From assembly GCA_948146395.1 (NCBI GenBank), contig OX411544.1, positions 96,149,232-96,213,231 on the forward strand: a stretch of DNA of 64,000 nt, given 5' to 3'. This document shows, one piece after another, positions 10,176 through 25,100 of the stretch. Position numbers and translations under genes: made by a program. How positions within the stretch are numbered: position 1 is the first letter of the stretch; each line of letters opens with the position of its first letter. This DNA comes from Fragum whitleyi. Taxonomy: Eukaryota > Mollusca > Bivalvia > Cardiida > Cardiidae. The notes below the pieces were generated by a model, which saw nothing but the letters and a program-made list of their open reading frames with translations, searched no databases and was not told the DNA's origin.

Positions 10176-13100
10176 CTGCAATCAAAGGGGAATATTATCA
10201 TTTGAGCCTGTGCGTGACATTTCCAACAATTTGACAAGTATGTGAGGGGCAAACATTCAGCAGCACAGACAGCCAACTATTGTTAATGTGATGTTACCTG
10301 ATGGTGTACAAGTACTTTGAGACCTTATCTATCTACTAAACACATAACGAAGACTATGGTCAGACTGTGCGGATGCACAGGCTGGTCAGAGTCTTTGCTT
10401 TGCGCTCATTCGAAATTGTTGGAAATCTCACACACAGGCTCATTTATCATTTAAACCATTATACTGCTGTTCATGACAAAGCGTTAGCAGACACTATTGG
10501 CTAAAGTCTGATCTTGGCCTTCACTGCCTGTTTTCTAATTAAATATTTTGGAAAAAATAACAACCAAAAATATCCCCGAAATTGGTTATTTATTTGAAAG
10601 AGAATTTCAATTTAATAGGACAGGATTAACCTTATAAAGTTACAGCAGTAAAAACAATCCATGTCATTTAGGTAGATATAAAATTACAAAATGTATATTT
10701 AAAAGTTCATATCTGAAATAATGTTTATATAAATGTCAAGTGATAATGTTTCAGCTTTTTCTTCAGATTTCTGGAACATACCTCATTCTCATTTTCTTAA
10801 ATCAATTTTAAATTAATTATGATTCAGAAATTCATTAGGATATTTTACAGGCTATCTTTTTTTTTATACATGTAACCCATCACTCAAAAAGGGACCATCT
10901 AGGTAGTGTGTTAAAAGTCGACCCTAGTCAGACTCTTATTGAGACGATTCTGTTGAATCTTAACAAGATTGGATTCATTTTCTATCATTTTTGGATCAAA
11001 AATACCTACTTTTTAAGATTTTTTGTTTTAGAGAAGATGAAACAGTCAAAATAATTGTGGTCCCTTGAGCAAGGTTGACTACCGTATATCTATAATGAAT
11101 ATTTCCCTCCTACCTCAATTTTCCAGACTAGATCCACATCATATGGGTGGACAATAAAGCTTGTGACATGACCAGTACTTGACGAATTAACTCTTCCTAC
11201 CCTCCCAGCACGATGTAGATAGTCCGAGATAAATGATGGAAAATCAAAATTTATTACATGACTCACCTGAAACACAGCAGAAAAAATATATATTTAATAG
11301 ATGAAGAGATAATTTGTTGATTTCATGGAGGTAGGAAACTAAAAACCTAGTAACACTGTATACGAGGGTTATTCAAAAATTAACCGGATTTTGCCTCACA
11401 AAATTTTATTTTTGAAGCAATCAAAATAAATTTGGTATCATTCGCTGTTGGAATTCAATCTGCATATAGTTATGTAAAATTGATAAAGTCGAACAGAGCG
11501 CGTGTGCATCTGCCATATAAAATGTCATGGAAACGAGTACCCTGCACAGCAGATAAAATAATTCATATATTTTGGTCTTCGTTTGTAAATATTCTTTCTT
11601 ATCTAACTGTTGAAAAATTTGAATATTAATTGCGTTGCTGGAATAAGTATAACAAATGCCTTGTCTTAATTTGAAGTAATTTGACAATACAGTTTTTTGA
11701 TAAGGTTCATTTAAAATGTGGTGGGGTAAGTGTTTCGGAACGTTTTAGACAATGTCAACTGAATGCTCGGAATTTTGATCTTGAATTAGTCTATTCGTTA
11801 TCCACCAAAATAACGAAAGACATTAATCAAACACTTGTCACGCTGAAAGGGAACGGTTCATTCTTCCAAATGCTTAATTTTCATCGGTGAAGATGCTTCC
11901 GTGCCCTGTGAGATAAGAGGAAGAATGGACAAAGAGAAACTTGTCAAAGCTACTGTAGGGACTTCAATTGCCGAGTCTCTGGAAGATATAGGTGATTAAC
12001 TAAGAGGTACCTTTCTAAGAACTTTGATGTCGTACCATTCGATTTTACCTTTATACAAACCATAAAAGCACAGCTTAATTACAGGAACACTGAATTCATC
12101 CTTCTTCCATGAATAACATGTCGTGACAAGCTTAATTACACAACACCAAATGTCTCAATTCTCAACAACGTCGCTAGCGTCATGTACTGTGCGCCACCAC
12201 CTAATACCCATGTACTTTTGTTTGCGTGCGAAATAAATATTCATCGTTCAGCTGCTTTAGGCTTTGGCAAGTTTGATCATATAAAGTTTTCCATTGATAT
12301 GAGTATACTTTTTTTTCACATGGCGATAAATCTGTGATGATTAATTGACCTAATCCGGATAAATATTGAACATCCCTCGTATATACGCAAAGCAGATTCA
12401 TACATGAGTTTGGTTAAGATTTTAGTTTTATACCTCCGTGAAATGAACAAATACTCTCTTCATATCTTATAATTTAACATTATGACACATGAATATAAAG
12501 ATTGATCCAAATTTTGATTAATCCATAGTTTAACAGATTTCCTGTTGAACTACTTTAATAGAAGCATACAGAACAAATGTGTTCTAAAGATTGATTTCAT
12601 TGGGGTATAAAAACAATTTTCTTTTGATCAGAATTCACAGTTTGATGGACACTACTTGAATTAAATAATTTGTTAATGTCCATGAAACAGCAAATTATTT
12701 CAGAAGATTGATCTTGACTTTACTGCAGATTCATATCATTGAGAAAGCAAGAGTTGTTGTTCTTGTGCACTGCACTTCTCCTCTATGAGATCTATCCACC
12801 TATAAATTTCAAGTTGATAGCTATTTAACTTTCAGAGATATGCTCTGGACAAAATTTGGTTTTAAAATAACAAAGGGCAATAATTCCAAAATCATGCAAG
12901 CAAGAGTTGTAGTTCTTGTGCACTGCACTTCTCCTGCATGATATCTATCTAACTATTAAGATTTAAGTTGATAGCTTTTATATTTAAGGAGATATGCTCC
13001 GGACGAGTTTAGTGATGGAATAACAGAACAACGAAATGACATTTGGAGACCATTACTCAAGGTTTCAAGGTTTTTATTCAAAGACCAGGACCCCTAACCA

Positions 13101-16100
13101 AGGTATAGGTCAATATGCTACATAGTAACAAACAAAATTAACAAAACATTTGAAAAGTTTGATGAAAGATCCAAATGAAGATGACTAGATTTAACTAATG
13201 ACAATCAAGGGATATGATGAAGAATGATGAAAAGTGCAGATAAGGCCTATATGTCCCTTTCGCTGAACAGTGTGGGATAAAAGAGAGCCATTGGTCTGTT
13301 AGTGGTGATTGACCATAAGTATGAAACAATCTGTTGAGAATCAGTCAGATAGAAACTAACACTGTCTGGACAAGCATTTTCATGTGAAATCAGGAGCAAT
13401 AACTCTTCAGCACTGAATTTTCTTAAAATTTGTGTCATCATATACATGTATATAACACTACATTACATTACTAAAGAGTTTTTTCTGCTAAATATCAAAT
13501 GAGCCTGTGTGTGAGATTTCCAACAATTTCAAATATGCACAAAGCAAAGACTCTGACTAGCATGTGCATCCACACAGTCTGACCACAGTCTTCACTATAC
13601 GTTTAGTAGATTGATAAGGTCTCAAAAAATCTGTAGGCAGACATGTAACTTTATATTTTCAGTATGTGGCTATCAACACTACTCAATTTTTGCACCTCAC
13701 AAACATTTCAATTTTTTGGAAACGTCACACACTGGCTCAAATGGATTTGACTAAACTGTATGACAGATGTCCGAAAAGGAATAGGTAGATACATTGAGAG
13801 AGGGTAAAGCTGATCTAAAATAGTTCTTTGCAAATCCCATAATTGTGGATACTCTTTGAAATCACCTCTTCCAAATGAGCTCCAGTGGGTTTGTTGTGTT
13901 ATTATCGAAATAAGTAGATGTAAACACCACTTTACCTCCTGAACAGTAGCTCTACGCTCAAGATTTAAAAAAATTCTCATTCTCAACTCAAACCTTCTCA
14001 TATTTTACCTTGAGAATAAAGCCATAATTCAGATGTAAATTGTAATACTAATATCAATCTATGAACATAAAAGATAATATGGTAGTGGTACTGTAATGCA
14101 CCAATTTGAAACTGTTCTGACATCAGAATTTCAGATGATTTAGACCTGTCCGGTTTTATACCTACATTAGCCCTGTGTTCAGGATGACAAAATTGTCCAT
14201 ACTGTTAGCCAGATTGTCCGAAATAATGTATAGTGACCAGCAAAAACACATGATGTAATAAAAACATTAAGTCAACTCCTAAAAGGGTAAAACAGGGTGA
14301 TTCTGAAGTGCCACAACAAACCGAAATTGGAAGATAAAAAAAAAAACACCAAAAAACGCATTACACAGTTAGTACCTTAATAAGTTGTTTTTGAAAAAAA
14401 AAACAAAAAAAACCCAGAAAATTCTCAGGTGAGCATTAGAAAAAGTTTTATAATCAAGGTTGATAAATATCTAAAGATGATTTAGACCTGTCTCATTTTA
14501 TACCTACATTAGCCAATTTTTACCCTACCTTGCATGTGCACTAGCTTGCAAATTTGGGTAAATTTGCCAAACAGTTTGCACCATTTTGTCACCCTGAACA
14601 CAGGACAGTAGTATCTAAACCTCTAGACGCAATGTGTGTACATATCAACACATGATATTCGATTGTTAGGTGCTCCAGCGGCCACAATATAACTGCAAGA
14701 TTGTCCAAAGCAGTGTTTAACCCATACCAACACACAACCTAAGGACAATCTAGACTAGCAATTTTATACTTACACTTGTAGTATCTAAACCTCTAGAGGC
14801 AATGTCTGTACATATCAACACATTAAATTCACCATCAACAAATGATTTGTAGATCTCAATTCTCTCCTTCAATAGAAAAAATCAGAAGATTTATCTTGAT
14901 GTCCTTTTATAATTTCCTTTTTGAATTCATACAGAGCTAAACTTGAATAAAAAATATTTCATTTACCACGAAACTGTTTTTTTGTTGCTCGGATTTTTTA
15001 ATGTTAAGTTTGGTTGAATTCTGACCAGTAGTTTTAGAGAAGAAGATTTTCTTAATATTTCACCATAAGGGGCCCTTTTCTAGTGACTTGACAGCCCATA
15101 GAACCCAAGTTATCAGCCAGATCAATTTCAAATGTGCACAAGGCAAAGACTTGATTTGATTTGAATTGGGGTTTTACGTCGCTTTCAACAATCTCTCATT
15201 TATATCGCGACGACTGGAGCACCTAACGATGGATTCCTGGTATTTCTCACTCCAGTACTACCACCACATCCCTTTCCTAGCCTCCAGTTGCTATTCCACA
15301 TAGGTTTACGATTATCTACCCATTGGTGGAAGACAAATGTCGGAAAAGGATAAGTGCCGCGGCCGGGGATCGAACCCGTGCGAATATAGACCTCTGGATT
15401 AGAAGTCCGGCGCGAAAAAATTACAGACAATGTAAAAATGGAATGTAAAAATGCTATTTTCTACAAAAGAGTCACAAAGCAGTGATGGGTTACAGTTAAC
15501 ATCATGAATTGACAAGATGAATGATTTTCAAATTAATTTGGAATGCAATTGACTGAGTGGGTGAAGCACATTTTGAGTGAATTTGATAGAAGGTAATCCA
15601 ATATCGCAAATTTTGTTCAGGATGAACTGAATTAACAATATTTATCACCACCCTTTCATAAAATGTGCATACAAGTTCTATAAATAGCTTCCTATTAGTT
15701 AAAGAACATATCAAACGCTTACAATTTGAATTATATCAGTGAAATCACTATTTTTTTCTATATTCTTTTATTTTGAATGATGTTGTTGATTCTATCTTTT
15801 TCAGTGTGTTTGGAGCGTTTTTGAATTGTTTAAGCAAGTGTTTGGAATAAATTAATGGAGTGCTTAGGGAGTGATTTGGAATGGTTTTGATCAAGATGAA
15901 TGTCAATTTCACCATGTTGTTAACTGTAACATATGACAGGATATCATCACAGTTATCACAATGTAATTACCATTGGTTCCTTGTAAGATGTTAAACTCTC
16001 ACAGTGAATTCCTGTTTCTCTAAGCGTCTGTGTTAACCAATGACATGTATCACTGTTTCCACAAAACACCATCACATTCTTCTGCTTTCTGCCCTTCAAT

Positions 16101-19100
16101 AACTGTAAAATGTTCTCTGTAAACAAATACACAAAACACCATCACATTCTTCTGCTTTCTACCCTTCAATAACTGTAAAATGTTCTCTGTAAACAAATAC
16201 ACAAAACACCATCACATTCTTCTGCTTTCTGCCCTTCAATAACTGTAAAATATTCTCTGTAAACAAATACACAAAACACCATCACATTCTTCTGCTTTCT
16301 ACCCTTCAATAACTGTAAAATGTTCTCTGTAAACAAATACACAAAACACCATCACATTCTTCTGCTTTCTGCCCTTCAATAACTGTAAAATATTCTCTGT
16401 AAACAAATACACAAAACACCATCACATTCTTCTGTTTTCTGCCCTTCAATAACTGTAAAATGTTCTCTGTAAACAAATACACAAAACACCATCACATTCT
16501 TCTGCTTTCTGCCCTTCAATAACTGTAAAATGTTCTCTGTAAACAAATACACAAAACACCATCACATTCTTCTGCTTTCTACCCTTCAATAACGGTAAAA
16601 TGTTCTCTGTAAACAAATACACAAAACACCATCACATTCTTCTGCTTTCTACCCTTCAATAACTGTAAAATGTTCTCTGTAAACAAATACACAAAACACC
16701 ATCACATTCTTCTGCTTTCTACCCTTTAATAACTGTAAAATGTTCTCTGTAAACAAATACACAAAACACCATCACATTCTTCTGCTTTCTGCCCTTCAAT
16801 AACTGTAAAATGTTCTCTGTAAAGAAATACACAAAACACCATCACATTCTTCTGCTTTCTGCCCTTCAATAACTGTAAAATGTTCTCTGTAAACAAATAC
16901 ACAAAATACCATCACATTCTTCTGCTTTCTGCCCTTCAATAACTGTAAAATGTTCTCTGTAAACAAATACACAACATAATGAATTCCTGTCTCTCTAAGT
17001 GTCTGTGTTAACCAATGACATGTGTCGCTATTACCACAAAATACCATCACATTCTTCTGCTTTCTACCCTTCAATAACTGTAAAATGTTCTCTGTAAACA
17101 AATCCACAACATAGTTAATTAATAAACAGAAAAAAAAGATATGAATACTTCAATTCAATCAATTCCCACAAACTTATAACCCTGCATTTATGATGAAAAA
17201 TCATGATACAATCAAGAAAGGAACCCAGTCCTGCATCAGGATGACAAAATTGTGCAAACAGTTTTCCAATTATACACAGCTTTGCACCTGCACTTGCAAA
17301 GCGGGGAATAATTGAAAAACTATTTGCACTGTTTTGCCATCCTTAACAGAAGGCTGATTTTCGCAAGAAATTTATAGAGGGTTCAATTTTTTTTACTTTT
17401 AAGAATTATTCAGTAGTACTGAGCAAACTCATCAAATAAAGTAAAAGGGTCTTCTTTTTGATATGTATGAGACACAAAAGCCAACAAAACTGAACATTTT
17501 TCAAAACTTTGACCTTGACATATGACTTGACCTTGCCAAATGACTTTGGCATTACTATCTGCAGATGTGCACCATTGAGATCTATTGTCATATGAGAGTT
17601 GTATCTGAAATGAGCTTAAAGTAAAAGTCAATGCTACAATTTTTGGTTAAGTTAAGAAGACAGATGGCAAAACAATACAACCTCAATCTTATTGGTGGTG
17701 GGCATAAAATATCTAATGATCTAAATATACTAACATTTTCTGAATTTGTGAACGTACAAATATTCAACCCTTATCATGCTGAATAAATTTGCAAAATAAA
17801 TGTAAAATCAAAGTGCTAAAAGCACTGGAAGTTACCAAATGTGAGCAAATATTAATTTCGGAAATGAATTTTTTTCACCTTCCTGGTTTAAAAATGAAAT
17901 TCAAGTGGTATGAACTAAGATCAGACTGCACATATGTGCAGGCTAATCTTTGTCTATACCTCCTGTCAAAGCAGAAATATTCCAGGTTCAGCATGACAAG
18001 GGTTAAAGTATATGAACTCTGTTTCATTTAAACAAGTGCATCCTTTCTACCTGTCTGCCCAACATCCATAGCTTCATAAGTGTTTTACCTATGGTAGGGA
18101 AGATCTTCTTTGGCTCAGTGGTTAGTATGTTAGGCTTCTAAAACAAAAACTTCATTACTATCTGTAATGTGTTTTGGCCCAACCCATTAAAATTTCAGCC
18201 ACACTCGATTGCGGACTTATTGATTTTAAGATTGGGGCTTCTCTGGAAAAGGTAAAAATGGGGCTCTAGAGTGCCTTCCTGGTGTTATCAAAGATTTCAT
18301 AACATGACCTAATTATTTCATCCAATTTGACAAAAATTTTACTGAGATATCACCAAGACAATCAATCGAACAAATTTTCAGGTTGATCAAGCAAAATTAT
18401 GGAATCTAGGGTATCTATAAGGTTTTTCGAAGTTTTGACCACTTCACCTCAATATTCCCCCACTTGACCCAATTTCAATCTTGATAGAGATATTTTCAAG
18501 ACAATTAATTTGATTGAGCAATAATTTTGACCTCTAAAAAAACTACATGGTAAATGTTGACAACAGACGTCACACAACCACAAAAGCTCATCTAGAGCAC
18601 TTAGTGCTTAAGTGTGCTAAAATGATGATTATTTTTTCTCTTTTGGAAATTTGTTTGATTCAATTCTTTTTCTACCCATGTCCTGAGAAATTGTCTTTTG
18701 GTAGAGCTTGTACCAAACTGGCTATTAGTTTTTCTCAACATCAATTTCCAAATTCTTTTTTTGACAGTCTTGTTCACTATTGTATAAAGTTAGTTTGGTA
18801 TTGTGGGTCATTTCAAAGTCCCTAAAGCAAACTCGATAATAGATCTTGGGGGTTATTATATACTAGTGGGGTCAAAGACAATCAAAATACAATTAGATGT
18901 CAAATGAAAAGATACCTAGTTTATCGGCTGATTTCATCTTCATGAATTTATGTGTGACATGAGGGGATATTTTGTGAAGATGATCTGTGGTTATCTTCCT
19001 GAAGGATGCCTCCTACAAAATAAATCATAATATTTTAATTTAAGTTGATTCATTAATATCCCTGCATTCTGATTGCATTCTGATTGGCTGAAAATTTGTT

Positions 19101-22100
19101 TCTATTTGCCAATGAACACAATTTTGAGTACGCAGCTATTTTGTAAGCTTGCGCATGAAATAGTCCCACAATAAATCTACAATAAATCTATCTTCTTATG
19201 AAGAAATCCTCAAATTTTTACTTCAAAACATTAAATCATAATATGTGAAGAAAGTAGTTATTAATTTCATGGAGGAATGAAACTAAAAACATTATCACGC
19301 TTATATATGAATCCGCTTCATGTTTTCATACAGTGTGATAAGGTTTTTAGTTTCATTCCCCAATGAAATTAATAAATACTCTCTTCATATCTTAAATAAC
19401 ACTTTGACTGGAAACAAAAGATTTTCAAATGTACTAGATATGTTTTAGACCACTAACTACATGTGTAACAACTTTCTTGTTTTTTTTTGAAATTAGATAT
19501 TGACATATTCTATATCAAACAAGTGCAACAAAATTTTAACCCTTGTATAATTTGATACCTACTATTAAAGTTTTACTTGGATTCATAGCTATGATGGAGA
19601 GAATACTTTTGCTTTCAAAATGAACAAGTCACTTCCTTCAACTGAGGCTCCCATTGTAATGGGTATTGTAATTAAAGTGTGTTCAATGGACCACATATAT
19701 TTGGTTTAACCCTTGTCATGTTGAATCAATATTGGCTAAAAATTTTCACCAAAATCCAAGGGCAACAAGATGTGTTTGTGAAACACGAATGCCCCCAGAA
19801 CAGCATTTTTTTTTTAAGTTTGACCTTGACAGATGACCTTGATCGTGTCACATGACCATGACCTTGTCACATGACCTTGACTTTGGTGTACAGCTTTGTA
19901 TGTCAAATACCTCTTGAGAAAAGGCAAAGGTTAAGTTTTCGGACAGACGGACGGACAGGCGGACGGACAGATGGACGGACAGACAGACGGACATGAGTAA
20001 AACAATATGCCCCCTATCTCTCGATACGGGGGCATAAAAAGCACTGAAAGTACCAACTGTAGATCAATTTCTATTTGAAAAACTAAATCTATTGACAATT
20101 CTTGTTTGAAGGTGAGAAACAGGTGGTGTAGACTAACATCAGACTGCACATATGTGCAGCCTGATGTATGTCTATAGCTCCTGCCAATGCAGGAATATTC
20201 CGGGTTCAGTAAGACAAGGGTTAAAATAGTACATGTTCTCAAAAAGGGAATCAAATGTGTCATATCTAAACTATATGACCTTGAATATCAGTATTTAGAA
20301 GTGATACATTTCAACATAAAGAAGACTAGAGGCCGATGAGGTGCTGAGACGCTCTACCCACTATCATTTTTTCCTAAGGCTTATCTGATATTTCAGGAAA
20401 TCGATTGCTTTACTTTAAAGAAAATCCAATATTTGTTGCATTTATCCCAAATAGGATTGCACAAAGTGAAATTCAACAAGACCCCTTTCCCTGTATTTTC
20501 TGATAAACTGCCCACATTCTCAAAATAAAATGACCCCTATGAACCTACGGCCATCCTTTGAAGTTTCAAAAGAATCTGTTAATATATGTACATTTTATTA
20601 AGTTAAAAGGATTGCACTTCCATAAGGTCCCTTTCCCTGTGTCTTCTAAGAGATTGTCGAAAGTGACCATCCTTATCACCTTTCAATCATCCTGTGTAAG
20701 TTTCATGAGAATCAAATAATACATGCATACTTCATCATGTAAACAAGATCGCATTACTCTGTTTTCTGATGGTTTGTCCCTATTTTTCAAGGCAACCTTT
20801 GTTATGACCCTAAAATCATCTTGTGAAAGTTTCAAGAGAACCAGATAATATTTTTGGGACTTGATCACAAAAGCAAACATGCATAAAGTGGAATTCCAAA
20901 AAGCCCCATATTCCTGTGATTTTCCATTTTCCACAGATCATCCCCATTATCAAAAGCAACAAGACTTACAGCCTTACTACTATGTATTTGAAGTTCCAAC
21001 AGAATCTGACTATATCTGTGGACTTCATCGCATAAACAAGATTGCACAAAGTGAAAGGCAATAAAGCCCCTTATCCTGTGTTTCTGACTTATCATCCCCA
21101 TTTTAAAGTATTGACCCTTATGACCCTACAAATATCTCGTAAAAGTTTCATGAGAATAATATTTGTAGACTTTATCTTTTTAATAAGATAGCGAAAAATG
21201 ACATTCTAAAGATAAATTTTATAAGGCCACTTTTCCCATGTTTTCAAACAAGATGTCCCCAGTTTTAAAAGCTGCTATCCTCATTGCCATACAATCATTT
21301 TGTATAAATATTTTGAGATTCTGATAATATTTGTGGTCTTTATCACATAAACGAGATAGCATTAATGGAAGTTTTTAAATGAAATATCATAAGTCCCCTG
21401 TTCACTTGTTTTCTGAGGGAATATCCCATTCTTTTATACATTCGGAACATCACTCGGCCATTTCTGTAAACTGCAACAGACCTCGGATGTATGTAAGGCG
21501 GATGGGTATGTAACAAAGTCGTGCATTTTATTAGGCAGAAACAGTGTAAGAAAAACTAGCAGCGTGGATTTTTATCTTTTAAAGTAAATAAGGGCTGAAA
21601 AATCTTAATTTTTGATAATGACGAATCATTCTCAAAAATTAAGATATTTCAGCCGTTATTTCAGAATCTAAAGATATTTATATAAGGATACGATGGTCAG
21701 TGACTTAAACAAGGAGCGTTGAATGTTTTCACTTAAAGTTTCGATGGTCAGTGACTTAAACAAGGAGCGTCGAATGTTTTCACTTAAAGTTTCGAGGTCT
21801 AATGCCATTTTAACTGACGTCATGGAGTTTTTCCAGGGTTTTCCATAATTTTTTAAAATAGTCCGTCTATGTATATCCGAGGTTGATATTGAAATTGGCC
21901 AAGTGGTGTTCCGAATGGATGATCCATATGACCCTACAATCATCCTGAGGAGTTACAAAAGAATCTGATAATATTTGGGACTCAATCCAAGGAGTTCCAA
22001 CATCATAAGATTCAATAACTGATAATAAAGAATGTCCACTTTTTCAGAGATTTTGCTTACAAAGGAAGGGACTTTATATGAAAGTTACTAACAAAAGTGT

Positions 22101-25100
22101 TCGCTTAGTAGATGTGGTCACTCAAGAATATCAACTGTATATTTGATGAAAGATGATCAAAATAGACAAATATCCTCTATATAATTATACGGGGCCTATT
22201 TTACTTAACTTCTCACGAAAAAATTAATCAAGAGTGAAAATCACAAGTCTGGCGCTTTCATTCATTGTTAGATTCTGCCTTGCAATATCTCATTAGAATT
22301 GTATTTAGAATACAATTCTCATAAGATGATGCTTATCAGAAATGCATGTTCAGTTTCTAATGTAAAAGCAACTTTAATTTTTGACTTTTGACTTACTTAA
22401 AAATGATCATAAGATGTTTAGTAAAACAGACCCCAGATTATTTGAACCAACTTACAGATAAATATTCTCCTAGGATAGCATCTATATCCCTGGGAAATGT
22501 GGCACTAACAAGGACAACTTGTACAGCAATACTAGTGTCTATCTGTAAATACATGTATATAGACAAATAATTATCCTAGCATCTATATCCCGGGAAATGT
22601 GGCACTTACGATAACAACTTGTACAGCAATACTAGTGTCTATCTGTAAATACATGTATATAGACAAATAATTATCCTAGCATCTATATCCCGGGAAATGT
22701 GCCACAAACTAGGACAACTTGTGCAGCAATACTAGTGTCAATCTGTAAATATATAGTTTAATAGCCTTATAGCACTTATTTAACTCAACATTTTTAAATA
22801 AAGCTTATTTCACCCAAAAGCTGACAATTCTGACGTTGATTGATATGACTTCTATCAAATCATTAGCAGACTTCTAACAAATCATTAGCAGACTTCTATC
22901 AAATCATTAGCAGACTTCTAACAAATCATTAGCAGACTTCTAACAAATCATTAGCAGACTTCTATCAAATCATTAGCAGACTTCTAACAAATCATTAGCA
23001 GACTTCTAACAAATCATTAGTAGACTACAATGAAAAGATCCAAAATTTTAATGATGAAGGAAACATTCAAAGTGAATGAGAAACTGAAAACAACAACAAT
23101 CTTTGCTAAATGTTTGACTGGGGAAAGGGGGCTTTATGTAAGATTTTGTTTATTCTGTTTATTTATTGTCACAACTGAAGCATATGCTCATATGAGCAAC
23201 ACCCCCAGAAGCTTGTTAGTTGTTATGGGGAATAGTTCGAAGATACATGACAAAACTACTGCTGAGATCTGCCATGGTTCTTTAACAAGCTTGGTGTAAA
23301 GCACCATATAATAAGACCTGGGTTTAAAGTCTCATCTGAAAGACAATTAGTTTTTTAGTGTGCCAGCCCAGGAATCCAAACCACCAGATCAAATTTCAAT
23401 TGTTTTTAAGACCAATGTTCTACCGACTGAGTTAATCTAACCCTATGTTAGGTGCATAGGAAAGGTATACATATATGAAAGGGAGGTAATTAGTAATAAG
23501 CAATAATTATATAACTTTATAAAATATATTAATCTCTCTTTGATCAATGATCAAGAAGATGTACCTATTCAGATATTCCTACAAATGTGAATTTACACGA
23601 TATTTACATCACTTTGCATTTACTTGTTTAAAAATTGATGTAATAATAATTTCACTAATCAAATCTTACTATGACTGAAAACAAAATTTTGAAGTCCTTT
23701 TAAAACTATTTAGTGATGATTTCCTGGCTGCACCCAAATCAACATTAACCCTCATACTGTTAACCATATTACCAATATTAAGGTGATTGCCATAAGTAGA
23801 CTATTCTATACACATTTTCAGGAACAATTTCAGTACAGGCTTTTTCAGGTATCATTCATACCAAAATTCATTGGAATAAGTCCAATTGATTGGGAGAAGA
23901 CATTTTTAGTTCTTTAACTAATAGAGAATTTGATCGTTTAATTTCCTATGTAATGTTTCCTAGTAACACCCATAACCATGAAGCTTCCCTCCTTCTGTTA
24001 TATTATATCAGTGATTGACAAACTATTGAGAGTGTTCTGTGTTGGGTTGTCCTTAAAGTCACTCAAGTTTGTATGGATTTCCAACAATTTTACATCAATT
24101 ACAAAGACAAACTGATTCATACATTGTGGGTAGACTAAAATATACAGGGCTTGTGTTTGACCCTTAAGCCAGGGTTTTGACCCTCGAAAATTATGAAAAT
24201 ATCCCAATTGGACCCTAAAGTTTTCTGCCAGGAGGGTCTTTTTGACTCATATAAAATTTTCAGTATGGCATCTTGATATCAGTTCAAATAATAAATTTAT
24301 TAGAAATATTTGTCTCCTTCCTATGAATCTCTTATAAAGATATGAAGGAAAAAGTTGAAAAAGGCAATAAGCGAAATCAATAATTATTTACTTATGGTCC
24401 AATTGTTCTAATGATTTGACCCCTTCAACAGCAGTTTTGACCCGTAAAATTTCACATTCAAGGGGTCAACGACTCCTGAAATCGAAAAGCTAGCACAATC
24501 CCTGAATAATCACGAATTATTCCAGTTTCCACTCACAGTTTTGACTTGAAGTTGTTATTACTATGAATGTGAGGATAACTGATACAAACTCACTTCTGAT
24601 TTATGAAATAGGGATGTAATGATAGGATTAAAGCTGTCATCAAGTAATGAATCTGCTTCATCTAACACCAGTGTCCTTAACTCTCTGATAGATATTACAC
24701 CTGAAAAGACATTTTGAATTGTACTGAGATCTTTGTACCATAATTTTCTTGCAAGTGAAATGCTTAAGACAAATGGCTCAGGAAAACATCAAGAGAAAAT
24801 TTGTTTGTTTGAATGGGTTTTAATGCCACTTTCAACAATCTTGTAGTTAAATCGCGGAGGTCGGAGCACCTAACAATGGATTCCTGGTATTTCTTTCACC
24901 TGTACCACCATTACACCCTTTCCTAGCCTCCGACTGCTGTCTCACATAGGTTCACAATTATATACCCATTGGTGAGAGACAAACATCGGAAAGGATATTT
25001 ACCGCCACTGGGGATCGAACCCACAACTTCCAGATTTGAAGTCTTATGCCTTACCAACTGCGCAATGGTGGCGGCTATCAAGGAAAAATAAATAATATAC

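Noticed and set aside
11090..11113. Extension of DDX28 past KIE (VGGKYSL, stop)
   Set aside because: A GTAGGA donor and a good terminal exon at 10071-10175 in the correct phase give a more family-like basic tail.
16796..17107. 103-residue minus-strand frame with three helicase-like repeats (NILQLLKGRKQKN)
   Set aside because: It is read-through of the exon 11 array and truncated copy, crossing splice acceptors and shifting frame; it is not a separate gene.
16064..17110. Regular 70-bp periodicity resembling a CRISPR array
   Set aside because: Units are contiguous with no variable spacers, match an exon-intron boundary, and lie in a eukaryotic intron.
24990..25079. tRNA gene on the minus strand
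   Set aside because: Boxes A and B are present, but the sequence continues into a SINE body and tail shared with four other loci; no folded acceptor stem.
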